Shown piece by piece: positions 13,182 through 21,707 of a stretch of DNA of 64,000 nucleotides. Source of the stretch: Duganella levis. GTDB lineage: Bacteria > Pseudomonadota > Gammaproteobacteria > Burkholderiales > Burkholderiaceae_D. The stretch spans positions 1 to 64,000 of the forward strand of contig NZ_WWCT01000028.1 in NCBI RefSeq assembly GCF_009857605.1, read 5' to 3'. The notes under the pieces are model-generated. The model saw only the letters and a list, made by a program, of their open reading frames with translations, did no database searches and was not told the DNA's origin. A program made the position numbers and the translations under genes. Each line of letters opens with the position of its first letter. Positions within the stretch are counted from its first letter, which is position 1.

Positions 13182-14810
13182 ATGGCTGTCTCGACACGCC
13201 GATTGCGTGCCACCTGCCTGGTGCTGGCCGCGCTGCTGGGCACGCTGGCCTCGGCGCACGCCGCCACGCCGCCGCATCTGCGCAAGCAGGGCAGCGCCAC
13301 GCAGCTGATCGTCGACGATCAACCGTTTTTACTGCTGGGCGGCGAGCTGCATAACTCCTCCGCCTCCAGCCTGGAATACCTGAATACCTTGTGGCCGACG
13401 CTGAAGTCGGCCGAACTGAATACCGTGCTGGCGCCGGTTGAGTGGGACCAGATCGAGCCGGTGGAAGGGCGCTTTGATTTCACGGTGCTGGACGGCCTGC
13501 TGAAACAGGCGCGCGCGCACAACACTCGGCTGGTGCTGCTGTGGTTTGGCGCCTGGAAGAATTCCATGTCGACCTATGCGCCGGCGTGGGTGAAGACCGA
13601 CACGCAGCGCTTCCCGCGTGCGCGCACCCGCGCCGGTGTGGCGCAGGAGATCCTGACGCCGTTTGCGCCAGCCACGCTGGCCGCCGACACGGCCGCCTTT
13701 CGCGCGCTGCTGGCGCACCTGAAGCAGACCGACACCCAGCACACCGTGCTGATGATCCAGGTCGAGAATGAAATCGGCATGCTGCCGGAAGTGCGCGACT
13801 ACAGCGCCGCCGCCAATGCCGCATGGCGCGCGCCGGTGCCGGCCGCGCTTACCGCTTATCTGGCCGCGCACAAGGACAGCTTGCAGCCGGCGCTGAAGGC
13901 CGCATGGGAAACGCGCGGCGCGCGCACCAGCGGCGCCTGGGCCGACGTTTTCGGCGACACCATCGAGACCGAAGAGGTGTTCCAGGCCTGGCACTACGCG
14001 CAGTTTGTCGAAGCGCTGACGGCGGCCGGCAAGGCGGTCTATCCGCTGCCGATGTATGTGAACGTGGCGCTGAACCGGCCGGGCAAGCGTCCCGGCGAAT
14101 ATCCGAGCGCCGGTCCGCTGCCGCATCTGTTTGATGTGTGGAAGCCCGGTGCGCCGTCGGTGGACGTCATCGCCATCGACACCTACTTCCCCAACTTTAT
14201 CCACTGGGCCAGGCAGTTCAAGCGCCCGGACAATCCGCTGTTCATCCCGGAAGCCAATCACGCCGAGCGGCCCGATGCCGGCGCCGACGCCTTCTACGCC
14301 ATCGGCGAACATGACGCTTTCGGCTTCTCGCCGTTTGCCATCGACGATATCAAGGACGGCAAGTCTTCGCTGCCGCAAGCTTATCGCGTGCTGAAGCAAC
14401 TGGCGCCGACCATCAATCGCTACCAGGGCAGCGGCAAGGTGCGCGGCTTCAAGGCGCCGGTATCGTTTGACGGCGATGTGGACGTCGCCCCGCAGCAGGT
14501 GCGCATGGGCGGCTACAGCTTGCAGGTCAGCTTTAACGCCCCGTGGGAAAAACTGACGCCGGCCGAAGTGCAGATGCGCGGCGGCCTGGTGATCCAGACC
14601 GACGATGATGAATTTATCGTGGCAGGCAAAGGCCTGACCATCGTTTTCGGCAGCGCGGACGGCGCGCAGGTCGGCATTGAACAAGCTATCGAAGGCCTCG
14701 ACTCTCAAGGCCGCTGGATGAACGGCGACGAGACGCACCAGGGGCGCCACATCGGCTTATCGGGCGATGCGTTTACCATACAGCGCGTAAAGCTGTACCG
14801 CTATCGCTGA
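13182..14810 (+). CDS. GH35-like beta-galactosidase (DUF5597 type), secreted
   Basis: 542 residues from ATG 13182, chosen for its AAGGAA ribosome binding site and signal peptide ([17 protein letters not shown]). A TIM-barrel domain begins at about residue 45 ([23 protein letters not shown]). The general acid is likely Glu195 or Glu197 in IQVENEIG and the nucleophile Glu357 in FIPEANHA, as in clan GH-A. A C-terminal beta domain (about 430-542) matches the DUF5597 extension found on GH35/GH42-like enzymes. Such enzymes remove terminal beta-galactose or galactan units in the periplasm. It can be transcribed with gudD 25 bases downstream. Confidence 0.87.
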   Translation: MAVSTRRLRATCLVLAALLGTLASAHAATPPHLRKQGSATQLIVDDQPFLLLGGELHNSSASSLEYLNTLWPTLKSAELNTVLAPVEWDQIEPVEGRFDFTVLDGLLKQARAHNTRLVLLWFGAWKNSMSTYAPAWVKTDTQRFPRARTRAGVAQEILTPFAPATLAADTAAFRALLAHLKQTDTQHTVLMIQVENEIGMLPEVRDYSAAANAAWRAPVPAALTAYLAAHKDSLQPALKAAWETRGARTSGAWADVFGDTIETEEVFQAWHYAQFVEALTAAGKAVYPLPMYVNVALNRPGKRPGEYPSAGPLPHLFDVWKPGAPSVDVIAIDTYFPNFIHWARQFKRPDNPLFIPEANHAERPDAGADAFYAIGEHDAFGFSPFAIDDIKDGKSSLPQAYRVLKQLAPTINRYQGSGKVRGFKAPVSFDGDVDVAPQQVRMGGYSLQVSFNAPWEKLTPAEVQMRGGLVIQTDDDEFIVAGKGLTIVFGSADGAQVGIEQAIEGLDSQGRWMNGDETHQGRHIGLSGDAFTIQRVKLYRYR

Positions 14811-14835
14811 ACTGAACTTATTTGGAGTAGAGAAC

Positions 14836-16188
14836 ATGAGTAATTCCACCAGCCCAGTCATCACCGCGATGCAGGTCATTCCCGTGGCGGGCTACGACAG
14901 CATGCTGCTGAACCTGTGCGGCGCGCACGCGCCTTACTTCACGCGCAACCTGGTGCTGCTGACCGATAGCGCCGGCCATACCGGCATTGGCGAAGTGCCC
15001 GGCGGCGCCGGCATCCTGGCGGCGCTGGAACGTTCGGTGCCGCTGGTGGTGGGCACCCAGATCGGCCGCTACAACCGCACGCTGAACGCGATCCGTGCCG
15101 CCATCGGCGGCCATCATCAGGTAACGTCGGACGCCGAAGCGGAGGTGCTGAAGCAGCCGCACGAAATCAATCTGCGGCTGGACAATGTAGTGACGGCGGT
15201 GGAAGCGGCGCTGCTCGATTTGCTCGGGCAGCACTTGGGTGTGCCGGTGTGCGAGTTGCTCGGCTCCGGCCAGCAGCGCGACAGCGTGCCGATGCTGGCC
15301 TACCTGTTCTACATCGGCGACCGTGCCCGCACCGACCTGCCTTACCTGAGCGGCGACGGTGCCAGTGGCTGGTACGCGCGCCGCCATCAGGAAGCGATGA
15401 CGCCGGCGCAGATCGTCGAACTGGCCGAGGCAACGGTAGACAAATACGGCTTCAAGGATTTCAAGCTGAAGGGCGGCGTGATGCGCGGCGCCGAAGAAAT
15501 GGAAGCCGTCACCGCGATCAAGAAGCGCTATCCGGATTCGCGCGTAACGCTGGACCCGAACGGCGCCTGGTCGCTGCGCGAGGCGATTGATTTGTGCAAG
15601 GGGCAGGGCCACATCCTGGCCTATGCGGAAGATCCGTGCGGACCGGAGAACGGTTATTCGGGCCGCGAGATCATGGCCGAATTCCGCCGCGCCACCGGCA
15701 TCCCGACCGCCACCAATATGGTGGCTACCGACTGGCGCCAGATGGCGCACTCGCACCTGCTGGGCGCTGTCGATATTCCGCTGGCCGATCCGCATTTCTG
15801 GACCATGCAGGGATCGGTGCGTCTGGCGCAGTTGTGCGAACAGTGGGGGCTGACGTGGGGCTCGCACTCCAACAACCACTTCGACGTGTCGCTGGCGATG
15901 TTCACCCACGCTGCCGCTGCGGCGCCGGGCAACATCACGGCCATCGACACGCACTGGATCTGGCAGGAAGGCCAGGAGCGGCTGACGCGCGAGCCGCTGC
16001 AAATCGTCGGCGGCGCGGTGCAGGTGCCGCAGAAGCCGGGTCTGGGCATCGAGCCGGACCTGGACCGCATCCAGGCCGCACATGAGCTGTACAAAAAGGT
16101 CGCCACCACCGCCCGCGACGACGCCATGGCGATGCGCTACCTGGTGCCTGGCTTTACCTACTCGCCCAATCGTCCGAGCATGGGCTGA
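14836..16188 (+). CDS. gudD: glucarate dehydratase
   Basis: 450-residue member of the enolase superfamily that converts D-glucarate (and L-idarate) to 5-keto-4-deoxyglucarate. The catalytic lysine motif is KLKGG (Lys210, Lys212), metal ligands sit in TLDPNGAW and AEDPCG, and the catalytic histidine is in HSNNHFD (His344). The C-terminus [13 protein letters not shown]...RPSMG is characteristic of GudD, with similar length to the E. coli enzyme. A ribosome binding site (TGGAG) precedes ATG 14836. Its presence directly after the GH35 gene suggests that uronic acids from the same glycan are oxidised and catabolised. No kdgD/garL or sugar dehydrogenase gene is adjacent. Confidence 0.93.
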   Translation: MSNSTSPVITAMQVIPVAGYDSMLLNLCGAHAPYFTRNLVLLTDSAGHTGIGEVPGGAGILAALERSVPLVVGTQIGRYNRTLNAIRAAIGGHHQVTSDAEAEVLKQPHEINLRLDNVVTAVEAALLDLLGQHLGVPVCELLGSGQQRDSVPMLAYLFYIGDRARTDLPYLSGDGASGWYARRHQEAMTPAQIVELAEATVDKYGFKDFKLKGGVMRGAEEMEAVTAIKKRYPDSRVTLDPNGAWSLREAIDLCKGQGHILAYAEDPCGPENGYSGREIMAEFRRATGIPTATNMVATDWRQMAHSHLLGAVDIPLADPHFWTMQGSVRLAQLCEQWGLTWGSHSNNHFDVSLAMFTHAAAAAPGNITAIDTHWIWQEGQERLTREPLQIVGGAVQVPQKPGLGIEPDLDRIQAAHELYKKVATTARDDAMAMRYLVPGFTYSPNRPSMG

Positions 16189-16198
16189 GGCCTTTGCG

Positions 16199-17098
16199 TC
16201 ACAGGCGGTCGGGCAGCGTCTCGACCAGCCAGTCGATGAACACGCGCAGGCGGTGCGGCACGTGGCGGTTCTGCGGATAGACCACGTGAAACGGGTAGGG
16301 CGCCGGCCGCCACGGCTTGAGGATCTCCACCAGCGTGCCATCCGCCAGCGCCGGCCGCGCCGCATAGGCGAAGGTCTGGATGATGCCCAGTCCCGCCAAG
16401 CCGGCCGCCATGTGGCCATTGCTCTCGTTGACGCCGACCCGGTGCTCGACCTTGATCTCGGTCTTTTCTCCATCGCGCAGAAAGCGGAACGGCATCGCGC
16501 GGCCGCTCTGCGCCAGCACATAGGCCACCAGCCGGTGGCCGTTCTTCAACTCATCCGGATAGGCCGGCACGCCGTACTGCTTCAGGTAGTCCGGCGTGGC
16601 GCAGGTGACCATCTCTGCTTGTCCCACCGGCCGCGCCACCAGCGATGAATTATCGAGCGCACCCCCGCGCAGCACGCAGTCGACGTTATCGCTGATCATG
16701 TCCACCGAGCGGTCCGACACGCCCAGGTCAATCCGGATATCCGGATAGCGCGCCATGAAATCCGGCAGCGCAGGTATCAGCACGTCGGACGCGGTCGAAC
16801 CGCCGACGTCCACCCGCAAATGCCCGCGCGGCTTGCTGCGGGCGACGTTGAACGAGGTGTCGACATCTTCCAGGTTGCGCAGGATGAGACTGGTCTTTTC
16901 GTAATACAGCTGGCCCTCCGGCGTGACTGTTACGCGGCGCGTGGTCCGCTGCAGAAGGCGCACGGCCAGATGCGCTTCCAGCTCCTGTACCAGCTTGCTC
17001 AGCGTGGCGTTGGGCATGTCCAGCGAATCCGCCGCCTTGGTAAAACTGCCTGCCTCCACCACCCGCGCAAATGCGCGTATCGCCAATAACTGGTTCAT
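16199..17098 (-). CDS. LysR-family transcriptional regulator
   Basis: 299 residues. The N-terminal winged helix-turn-helix (LLAIRAFARVVEAGSFTKAADSL...ATLSKLVQELE, residues 4-45) is typical of the LysR family, with a LysR_substrate domain (about 90-290, DVLIPALPDFMARYPDIRIDLG). It belongs to the CrgA/AaeR-like branch, judged by the sequence around RTTRRVTVTPEGQLYYE. It is divergent from the SDR operon with 104 bases between the starts, so that operon is the likely target. The effector is unknown. Confidence 0.93.
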   Translation of the reverse strand: MNQLLAIRAFARVVEAGSFTKAADSLDMPNATLSKLVQELEAHLAVRLLQRTTRRVTVTPEGQLYYEKTSLILRNLEDVDTSFNVARSKPRGHLRVDVGGSTASDVLIPALPDFMARYPDIRIDLGVSDRSVDMISDNVDCVLRGGALDNSSLVARPVGQAEMVTCATPDYLKQYGVPAYPDELKNGHRLVAYVLAQSGRAMPFRFLRDGEKTEIKVEHRVGVNESNGHMAAGLAGLGIIQTFAYAARPALADGTLVEILKPWRPAPYPFHVVYPQNRHVPHRLRVFIDWLVETLPDRL

Positions 17099-17107
17099 CG
17101 ATTATTC

Positions 17108-17160
17108 CTGTCCGTGGATAGTGATTTTAATTTTACACGGTTTATCTATAAATCGGACAG
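17108..17160. promoter_or_regulatory. gapped inverted repeat between LysR gene and SDR operon
   Basis: CTGTCCG (17108-17114) and CGGACAG (17154-17160) are exact inverted arms separated by 39 AT-rich bases. They lie between the divergent LysR and SDR starts, where a LysR tetramer would be expected to bind. Function is inferred from position only. Confidence 0.4.
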
Positions 17161-17202
17161 CGTTAAAGTTCACCCATCGCAACTTACTTAACGGAGCAAA
17201 TC

Positions 17203-17952
17203 ATGAACAAGCAACTCAACGGCAAAATCGCACTGGTCACCGGCGGCACTACCGGCATCGGCCTGGCCACCGCGCAGGAACTGGCAGCACAAGGCGCGCG
17301 CGTCTTCATCACCGGCCGTCGTCAGGCGGAACTGGATGCCGCCGTCGCCGCCATCGGCGCCGCCGCTACCGGCATCCGCGCTGATGCCTCGTCGCTGACC
17401 GAACTGGATGGCGTGTACGCCCAAATTGCCAAGAGCGCCGGCAAACTGGACATCCTGTTCGCCAACGCCGGCGGCGGCGACATGATGCCGCTGGGCGCCA
17501 TCACCGAAGAACACTTCGACCGCATCTTCGGCACCAATGTGCGCGGCGTGCTGTTCACCGTGCAGAAAGCGCTGCCGCTGCTGGTGGATGGCGGTTCGGT
17601 GATCCTGACCGGTTCGACCACATCGGTGCAAGGCACGGCCGCCTTCAGCGTCTACAGCGCCAGCAAAGCCGCCGTGCGCAACCTGGCCCGTTCGTGGGTG
17701 ATGGACTTGAAAGAACGCCGCATCCGCGTCAACGTCGTCAGCCCTGGTCCGATCCGCACGCCTGGCCTGGGCGGCCTGGTGCCGGACGAAGCGCGTCAAG
17801 GCCTGTTTGACTTCCTGGCGTCGCAAGTGCCGCTGGCACGTCTGGGCGAGCCGGAAGAAATCGGCAAGGCAGTGGCCTTCCTAGCCTCCGACGCGGCCAG
17901 CTTCGTCAACGGCATCGAGCTGTTTGTCGATGGCGGCATGGTACAGGTGTAA
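17203..17952 (+). CDS. SDR-family NAD(P)-dependent oxidoreductase
   Basis: 249-residue classical short-chain dehydrogenase. The cofactor motif is TGGTTGIG (about residues 14-21), followed by NAGG (about 89), catalytic Ser in ILTGSTTS, and YSASK (Tyr about 151, Lys 155), then SPGPIRTPG. The RRQAEL after the second strand suggests NADP preference. The ATG has a GGAG site 8 bases upstream. It leads a three-gene run with short gaps (2 and 12 bases) that includes two exported small proteins. The substrate is unknown; similar enzymes beside LysR regulators are often induced by reactive carbonyls or quinones. Confidence 0.9.
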   Translation: MNKQLNGKIALVTGGTTGIGLATAQELAAQGARVFITGRRQAELDAAVAAIGAAATGIRADASSLTELDGVYAQIAKSAGKLDILFANAGGGDMMPLGAITEEHFDRIFGTNVRGVLFTVQKALPLLVDGGSVILTGSTTSVQGTAAFSVYSASKAAVRNLARSWVMDLKERRIRVNVVSPGPIRTPGLGGLVPDEARQGLFDFLASQVPLARLGEPEEIGKAVAFLASDAASFVNGIELFVDGGMVQV

Positions 17953-17954
17953 GC

Positions 17955-18374
17955 ATGAAAAAGTTCATCGCTATCGGGGCCATGCTGATCGCATCGCTGG
18001 CCCAGGCACAGGCGACGGACGAGGTGGCGGTTGCGCAGCAGGCTATCAACCGCCACTTCGACATCTGGAACGATCGCAACGCCGCGCATTGGGATGCCAA
18101 GCTGCCGCAGGTCTACACGGCCGACGTGCTGGTGGCGGACTACGGCGGCCTGGCCACCGGCTACGCCGACATTCGCCGGCTGCTGGAACGGGTGCAGGCG
18201 GATCATCCAGGCTTCGTCTTTACCCCGGCGCCGGTCGCCTGGAACCATGGCTTAGGGCGGGTTACCTGGGGCTATGGGCCGAAGGATAATCCCAACCAGG
18301 TTCACGGTGAGGACATCTTCACCATCAAGGACGGCAAGCTTGCGAGCCTGCGCGTCTTCATCGACAAACAATAA
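17955..18374 (+). CDS. exported SnoaL/NTF2-like protein
   Basis: 139 residues with a Sec signal peptide (MKKFIAIGAMLIASLAQAQA). The mature part has the cone-fold pattern of the NTF2-like superfamily: an N-terminal helix AQQAINRHFDIWNDRNAAHWD, then strands with YTADVLVADYGGLATGYADI and a conserved HGLGRVTWGYG, ending in KLASLRVFIDKQ. These small domains are ligand-binding or ketosteroid-isomerase-like. Start follows the SDR stop by 2 bases, so it is in the same operon. Confidence 0.8.
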   Translation: MKKFIAIGAMLIASLAQAQATDEVAVAQQAINRHFDIWNDRNAAHWDAKLPQVYTADVLVADYGGLATGYADIRRLLERVQADHPGFVFTPAPVAWNHGLGRVTWGYGPKDNPNQVHGEDIFTIKDGKLASLRVFIDKQ

Positions 18375-18386
18375 AGGAAGCGCATC

Positions 18387-18941
18387 ATGAAAATCTTAGC
18401 TGCGGTATTTGCCGCCATCGTATTGAACCTGGGCGGCGCCGCACAGGCGGCCGGCATCAAATCGGCGGGTATCGACCATGTCGGCATCAACGTGCCGGAC
18501 CTGAAACAGGCCGAGGCGTTTTTGGCCACCACCTTCGGCTGTGAAGCGGTGACGCATATCGGCCCGTTCCCAATGACGCCGCGCGCCGAGAGCCTGACGC
18601 TGGCGATGGTCCGCTGCGGGACCGGCGCCAACATCGAGCTGTTTGAGTACAAAAGCTCCACCGGTAGCAGCGTGATGCCGAAGAGCGAAGACATCGGCGC
18701 CTCGCACATCGCCTTCTATACCGACGACGTGAAAGCCGGCGTGGCCTACCTGAAATCGCAAGGCATCACCGTGTTGGGCGAGCCAATGACCATGACCAGT
18801 GGCGACACCGAGGGCGAAACCTGGGTGCACTTCCTGTCGCCGTGGGGCTCGGAGATGGAGCTGGTCGGCTACCCGAATGGCAAAGGCTACGAGAAGAAAT
18901 CCAAGATCAAGCTGTGGAATCCTAAACACCCAGCCAAATGA
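18387..18941 (+). CDS. exported VOC/glyoxalase-family protein
   Basis: 184 residues with a signal peptide (MKILAAVFAAIVLNLGGAAQA). Two beta-alpha-beta-beta-beta modules of the vicinal oxygen chelate fold follow: GIDHVGINVPDLKQAEAFLATTFGCEA and IGASHIAFYTDDVKAGVAYLKSQG. Likely metal ligands are His in IDHVG, Glu in IELFEY, His in ASHIAF and Glu in EMELVGYP. A secreted VOC protein is less usual than the cytosolic glyoxalase I. It ends the SDR operon at the terminator 18946-18976. Confidence 0.85.
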   Translation: MKILAAVFAAIVLNLGGAAQAAGIKSAGIDHVGINVPDLKQAEAFLATTFGCEAVTHIGPFPMTPRAESLTLAMVRCGTGANIELFEYKSSTGSSVMPKSEDIGASHIAFYTDDVKAGVAYLKSQGITVLGEPMTMTSGDTEGETWVHFLSPWGSEMELVGYPNGKGYEKKSKIKLWNPKHPAK

Positions 18942-18945
18942 TTTG

Positions 18946-18976
18946 ATGGCCCGGTTCGCACCGGGCCATTTTTTTT
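18946..18976 (+). terminator. rho-independent terminator of the SDR operon
   Basis: ATGGCCCGG (18946-18954), loop TTCGCA, CCGGGCCAT (18961-18969), then seven T. Perfect 9-bp stem directly after the VOC gene; its T tract abuts the stop of the convergent glycine-zipper gene. Confidence 0.92.
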
Positions 18977-19436
18977 ACTGCTGCTGATTGCGCTTGGCGA
19001 TTTCGTTGCCGGCATAGCCACCGCCGATCGCGCCGGCAATGGTGGCCAGTTTGCGGCCATTGCCGCTGCCTACCTGATTCCCCAGCAGGCCACCCACAAC
19101 CGCACCAATGCCCATGCCGACCACGCTGTTCTGCGCTACCGGGGCAGGAGCGGGAGCTTGTGCCACCTGCTGCGGTGCATAGGTATGATGAACAATGGTT
19201 TTGTGTTCTACCACGCGACGTGGCTCAGGTGCGGGAGCGATGGCTTGCACTGGCGCCGCAACCGGAGCAGGAGCGACTGCCGCGATGGGAACCGGCGCAT
19301 CGTTCGGCGCATTCGTCGCGTGCGAATTCGGCAGCAGACCGGCGATGGACGCTGCGCCTACCAGGCTAACCAGGGCCACCGAGCCGGCAGCGAAAGCCAT
19401 CATCGGATGAATGCGGGTGCGTGCGGTATGTTCCAT
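18975..19436 (-). CDS. glycine-zipper 2TM-domain envelope protein
   Basis: 153 residues from ATG 19436, chosen because AGGAGA lies 6 bases upstream and it gives MEHTARTRIHPMMAF; an ATG at 19460 would bury that site. There is one N-terminal membrane helix (about 12-35), a Pro/Ala/Val-rich periplasmic linker, and a C-terminal glycine zipper (VVGMGIGAVVGGLLGNQVG, IAGAIGGGYAGNEI) as in SlyB and the Rickettsia 17-kDa antigen. Such proteins sit in the envelope; the detailed role is unknown. Confidence 0.83.
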   Translation of the reverse strand: MEHTARTRIHPMMAFAAGSVALVSLVGAASIAGLLPNSHATNAPNDAPVPIAAVAPAPVAAPVQAIAPAPEPRRVVEHKTIVHHTYAPQQVAQAPAPAPVAQNSVVGMGIGAVVGGLLGNQVGSGNGRKLATIAGAIGGGYAGNEIAKRNQQQ

Positions 19437-19548
19437 TTTTTCTCTCCTGAAGATCGCCATGAGTGGCGCTTGTCCTTATAACGGAGAGCCGGCGACGGCG
19501 GCTGACCTGGAAAGTGTATCCAGCGTAAGCAGATGTTACTGCCGATGG

Positions 19549-20529
19549 CTACATGGTCAATACGATCTTGCCGACGTTGAGGCCATCTTCCATGCGCTGC
19601 TGCGCGGCACCCGCTTGCGCCAGCGGATAGACACTGTCGATCACCGGCGTCAAACCATCCTTGACGAAGTGCGCCAGCCAGCGCTCCTTGAAGCGGCACG
19701 ACATGCCATGCTTGACCTCATGCGTGCGCGACTTCATCACCGTGCCGATGATTTGCAGATGGCGATACAGCAAACGGTCCAGCGGAATCTGTGCGTTCTC
19801 AATGCCGCCCATGATGCCGATCTGTACCAGCCGGCCGCCGAACGCCAGCGAATTCACATTGCGCTCAAAATAGGGCGCGCCGATAAAGTCGAGGATCAGG
19901 TCAACGCCACGCTGCTCGGTCAAGCGGTCCACCACCTCGGCGAAATCTTCGTTCACATAATCGATAGGATGATCGGCGCCGAGGCGGCGCACCAGTTCAT
20001 GCGCGCGGGCCTGCGCGGTGGCGAACACCGTCGCGCCGGTGGCATGCGCCAGCTGCACCGCCGCGCCACCCACGCCACCAGCGCCGGCATGAATCAACAC
20101 CGCCTCGCCGGGTTGCAGCCTACCGAGATGGATCAGCGCCTCATGCGCGGTGACGAATACCTCGGTAATGGCGGCAGCGTGCACATAGTCCAGGCCATCC
20201 GGAATCGGCATCGCCATGCGATAGTCGATGCGCGCCACTTCGGCATAGGCGCCGCCGCCGACGATGCCCATCACGCGGTCGCCGACCGCATAACCTTTCA
20301 CATTCTCGCCCACGGCGATGACGTCGCCGGCGATTTCCAGCCCCATGATGGTGGAGTCGCCAAAGTCCGGCCAGCCGTAGCCGCCGCGCCGGTGCGTCAG
20401 GTCGGCGCGATTGACGCCGGCGGCGCGGGTGCGCACCAGCAGGTCGTTGGGACGCAGCACCGGTTCCGGCGCTTCGCCGATTTGCAGCACGTCGGCTGCG
20501 CCGAATTTGTCAAAGATAATTGCTTGCAT
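19549..20529 (-). CDS. zinc-independent quinone oxidoreductase (QOR-like, MDR superfamily)
   Basis: 326 residues from ATG 20529 (MQAIIFDKFGAADVLQIGEAPEP), preferred over 20577 because the family begins at this point. GroES-like N-terminal domain, Rossmann motif AGAGGVGGAAVQLAHA, and a C-terminal half with VDLILDFIGAPYFERN. Resembles NADPH:quinone reductases of the PIG3/QorA group, which reduce quinones or alpha,beta-unsaturated carbonyls. The zinc-binding cysteines of alcohol dehydrogenases are absent. The gene stands alone. Confidence 0.9.
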   Translation of the reverse strand: MQAIIFDKFGAADVLQIGEAPEPVLRPNDLLVRTRAAGVNRADLTHRRGGYGWPDFGDSTIMGLEIAGDVIAVGENVKGYAVGDRVMGIVGGGAYAEVARIDYRMAMPIPDGLDYVHAAAITEVFVTAHEALIHLGRLQPGEAVLIHAGAGGVGGAAVQLAHATGATVFATAQARAHELVRRLGADHPIDYVNEDFAEVVDRLTEQRGVDLILDFIGAPYFERNVNSLAFGGRLVQIGIMGGIENAQIPLDRLLYRHLQIIGTVMKSRTHEVKHGMSCRFKERWLAHFVKDGLTPVIDSVYPLAQAGAAQQRMEDGLNVGKIVLTM

Positions 20530-20690
20530 GGTTGCCCCTGTGCTTCCCGAGTAATCAATGGGAATAGGGTAAGTCAAACCTCGGCTGCTGATAATCCGTT
20601 CGACCTCGTCAACGGCTGTGCAGGAATTGCATAGGTGGATGGTGCGGATGCTTGTCGCGCTTCAATATTCGGCCAAAGAGCCTTGGTTAG

Positions 20691-20708
20691 AGTGAAAGAT
20701 CTTTCACT
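20691..20708. promoter_or_regulatory. perfect 18-bp palindrome before the effector-like gene
   Basis: AGTGAAAGATCTTTCACT is a perfect 9+9 palindrome. It lies 9 bases before the Shine-Dalgarno sequence AAGGAGG (20718-20724) of the gene at 20730, so it is either an operator near the transcript start or a hairpin in the leader. No clear -35/-10 pair could be assigned. Confidence 0.6.
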
Positions 20709-20729
20709 ACCTTAGCAAGGAGGCTCAAA

Positions 20730-21116
20730 GTGCCGTATATCTATACGAAAGTCGAGGAACTGGAGGGGACAGAGCTCGTTGGAACGCATCAATGCGTGGC
20801 GCTCATCCAGCACTACGCGAAAGTGCCTGTATCGTCCGCTTGGCGACAAGGAGAGCATGCCGTTGACGCTACCACGCTCAAAAAAGGAACCGCTATTGCG
20901 ACCTTTGTGAATGGGCGATATCCCAGTAGGAATCACGGCAATCACGCTGCCTTCTTCCTCCGGTATGGCCCGAATGGCATCTGGATTATGGATCAATGGA
21001 AGCATGAGAAAAAGACCGAGGTGTCATCTCGGTTCATTCCGTGCCGAGGCAAAACGAAAAGCGGAGCTTACATTCGTGCAAGCGATAACGCCGATGCGTT
21101 TTACGTTATCGAGTGA
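20730..21116 (+). CDS. BPSL0067-family NlpC/P60-like protein, candidate amidase effector
   Basis: 128 residues starting at GTG 20730, fixed by a perfect AAGGAGG site 5 bases upstream. It resembles the BPSL0067 family, which has a papain-like NlpC/P60 fold. The candidate nucleophile is Cys22 in GTHQCVALIQHY and the base is His72 in RNHGNHAAFFL; MDQW may supply the third residue. Such proteins are proposed to cut peptidoglycan peptides when delivered to rivals. It has no signal peptide, as expected for type VI effectors. Base composition is clearly lower in GC than the flanking genes, suggesting transfer. No VgrG, Hcp or PAAR gene is in the window, so delivery is unproven. Confidence 0.75.
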   Translation: MPYIYTKVEELEGTELVGTHQCVALIQHYAKVPVSSAWRQGEHAVDATTLKKGTAIATFVNGRYPSRNHGNHAAFFLRYGPNGIWIMDQWKHEKKTEVSSRFIPCRGKTKSGAYIRASDNADAFYVIE

Positions 21117-21127
21117 TGGGAGTGACT

Positions 21128-21568
21128 ATGCTTACCAAAACATGGGTGTATGCAGTACCGCTTGTATTACTCGCCGTACCAATCATGCTCAAAGCTGCGC
21201 CACTGCAATCGCTGGAGTGTCCCGAACTGATTCCCAGCGCCTCTGTGGAGGTGACCGAGGTGCCGGACGACTGGGTGCCATATGTTGCGTCACCGCTGTA
21301 TTTGCATGCGGCTGCACCGATGTATGGACCACCTGAACTGAAGGGGGATCTAGCGGACTTCAAGGAGGCGCGCACGAAGAACGAGTGGTCATACACCTAT
21401 GCGCTGGACGGCGCATTCCCGGAAGGGAAGTGGTTGCAATGCGCATACGGCGAGCGCAATCAGATCACCCTGTCTCGCCGCCTGCCGGATGAAGTCCAAG
21501 AGTGCAGGTTCACTTACCGAAAAGGCGCTAAAGCGGGTCAGCATGCAATAAAGATTAAATGCAAGTAA
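21128..21568 (+). CDS. STY0301-like exported protein, candidate immunity protein
   Basis: 146 residues from ATG 21128, which has GGGAG at 21118-21122. An ATG at 21116 overlapping the effector stop is also possible. A Sec signal peptide (TWVYAVPLVLLAVPIMLKAA) directs it to the periplasm. Four cysteines in the mature part (LECPE, LQCAY, QECRF, IKCK) could form two disulfides. The STY0301 family is found beside amidase-like effectors. A periplasmic location is where protection from a peptidoglycan amidase is needed. It is co-transcribed with the gene before it and shares the low GC. Confidence 0.7.
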   Translation: MLTKTWVYAVPLVLLAVPIMLKAAPLQSLECPELIPSASVEVTEVPDDWVPYVASPLYLHAAAPMYGPPELKGDLADFKEARTKNEWSYTYALDGAFPEGKWLQCAYGERNQITLSRRLPDEVQECRFTYRKGAKAGQHAIKIKCK

Positions 21569-21576
21569 AGCCAGAA

Positions 21577-21614
21577 ACAAAAAAGCCGCATAGTCTGAAA
21601 AGACATGCGGCTTT
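21577..21614 (-). terminator. rho-independent terminator after tRNA-Leu
   Basis: AAAGCCGCAT (21582-21591) and ATGCGGCTTT (21605-21614) form a 10-bp stem with loop AGTCTGAAAAGAC. On the minus strand it ends in a six-base T tract (A run 21579-21584). It can also stop the convergent immunity-like gene, with a shorter T tract on the plus strand. Confidence 0.85.
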
Positions 21615-21622
21615 CAATGTTC

Positions 21623-21707
21623 TGGTGCCCCGGGCCGGAATCGAACCGGCACGCCTTGCGGCGGCGGATTTTGAGTCCGCTGCGTCTACCAATTCCACCA
21701 CCGAGGC
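21623..21707 (-). tRNA. tRNA-Leu (anticodon CAA)
   Basis: Reverse strand gives an 85-base type II tRNA with encoded CCA. Acceptor stem GCCTCGG pairs with CCGGGGC (one G-T wobble). The anticodon arm is GCGGA, loop CTCAAAA, TCCGC, so the anticodon is CAA, reading UUG. A long variable arm and the T arm GGTTCGATTCC are present. Confidence 0.95.

Noticed and set aside
21623-21707. tRNA-Leu as an integration site of a larger island
   Set aside because: No integrase and no second copy of the tRNA 3' end seen in the window; only the two-gene low-GC stretch lies beside it.
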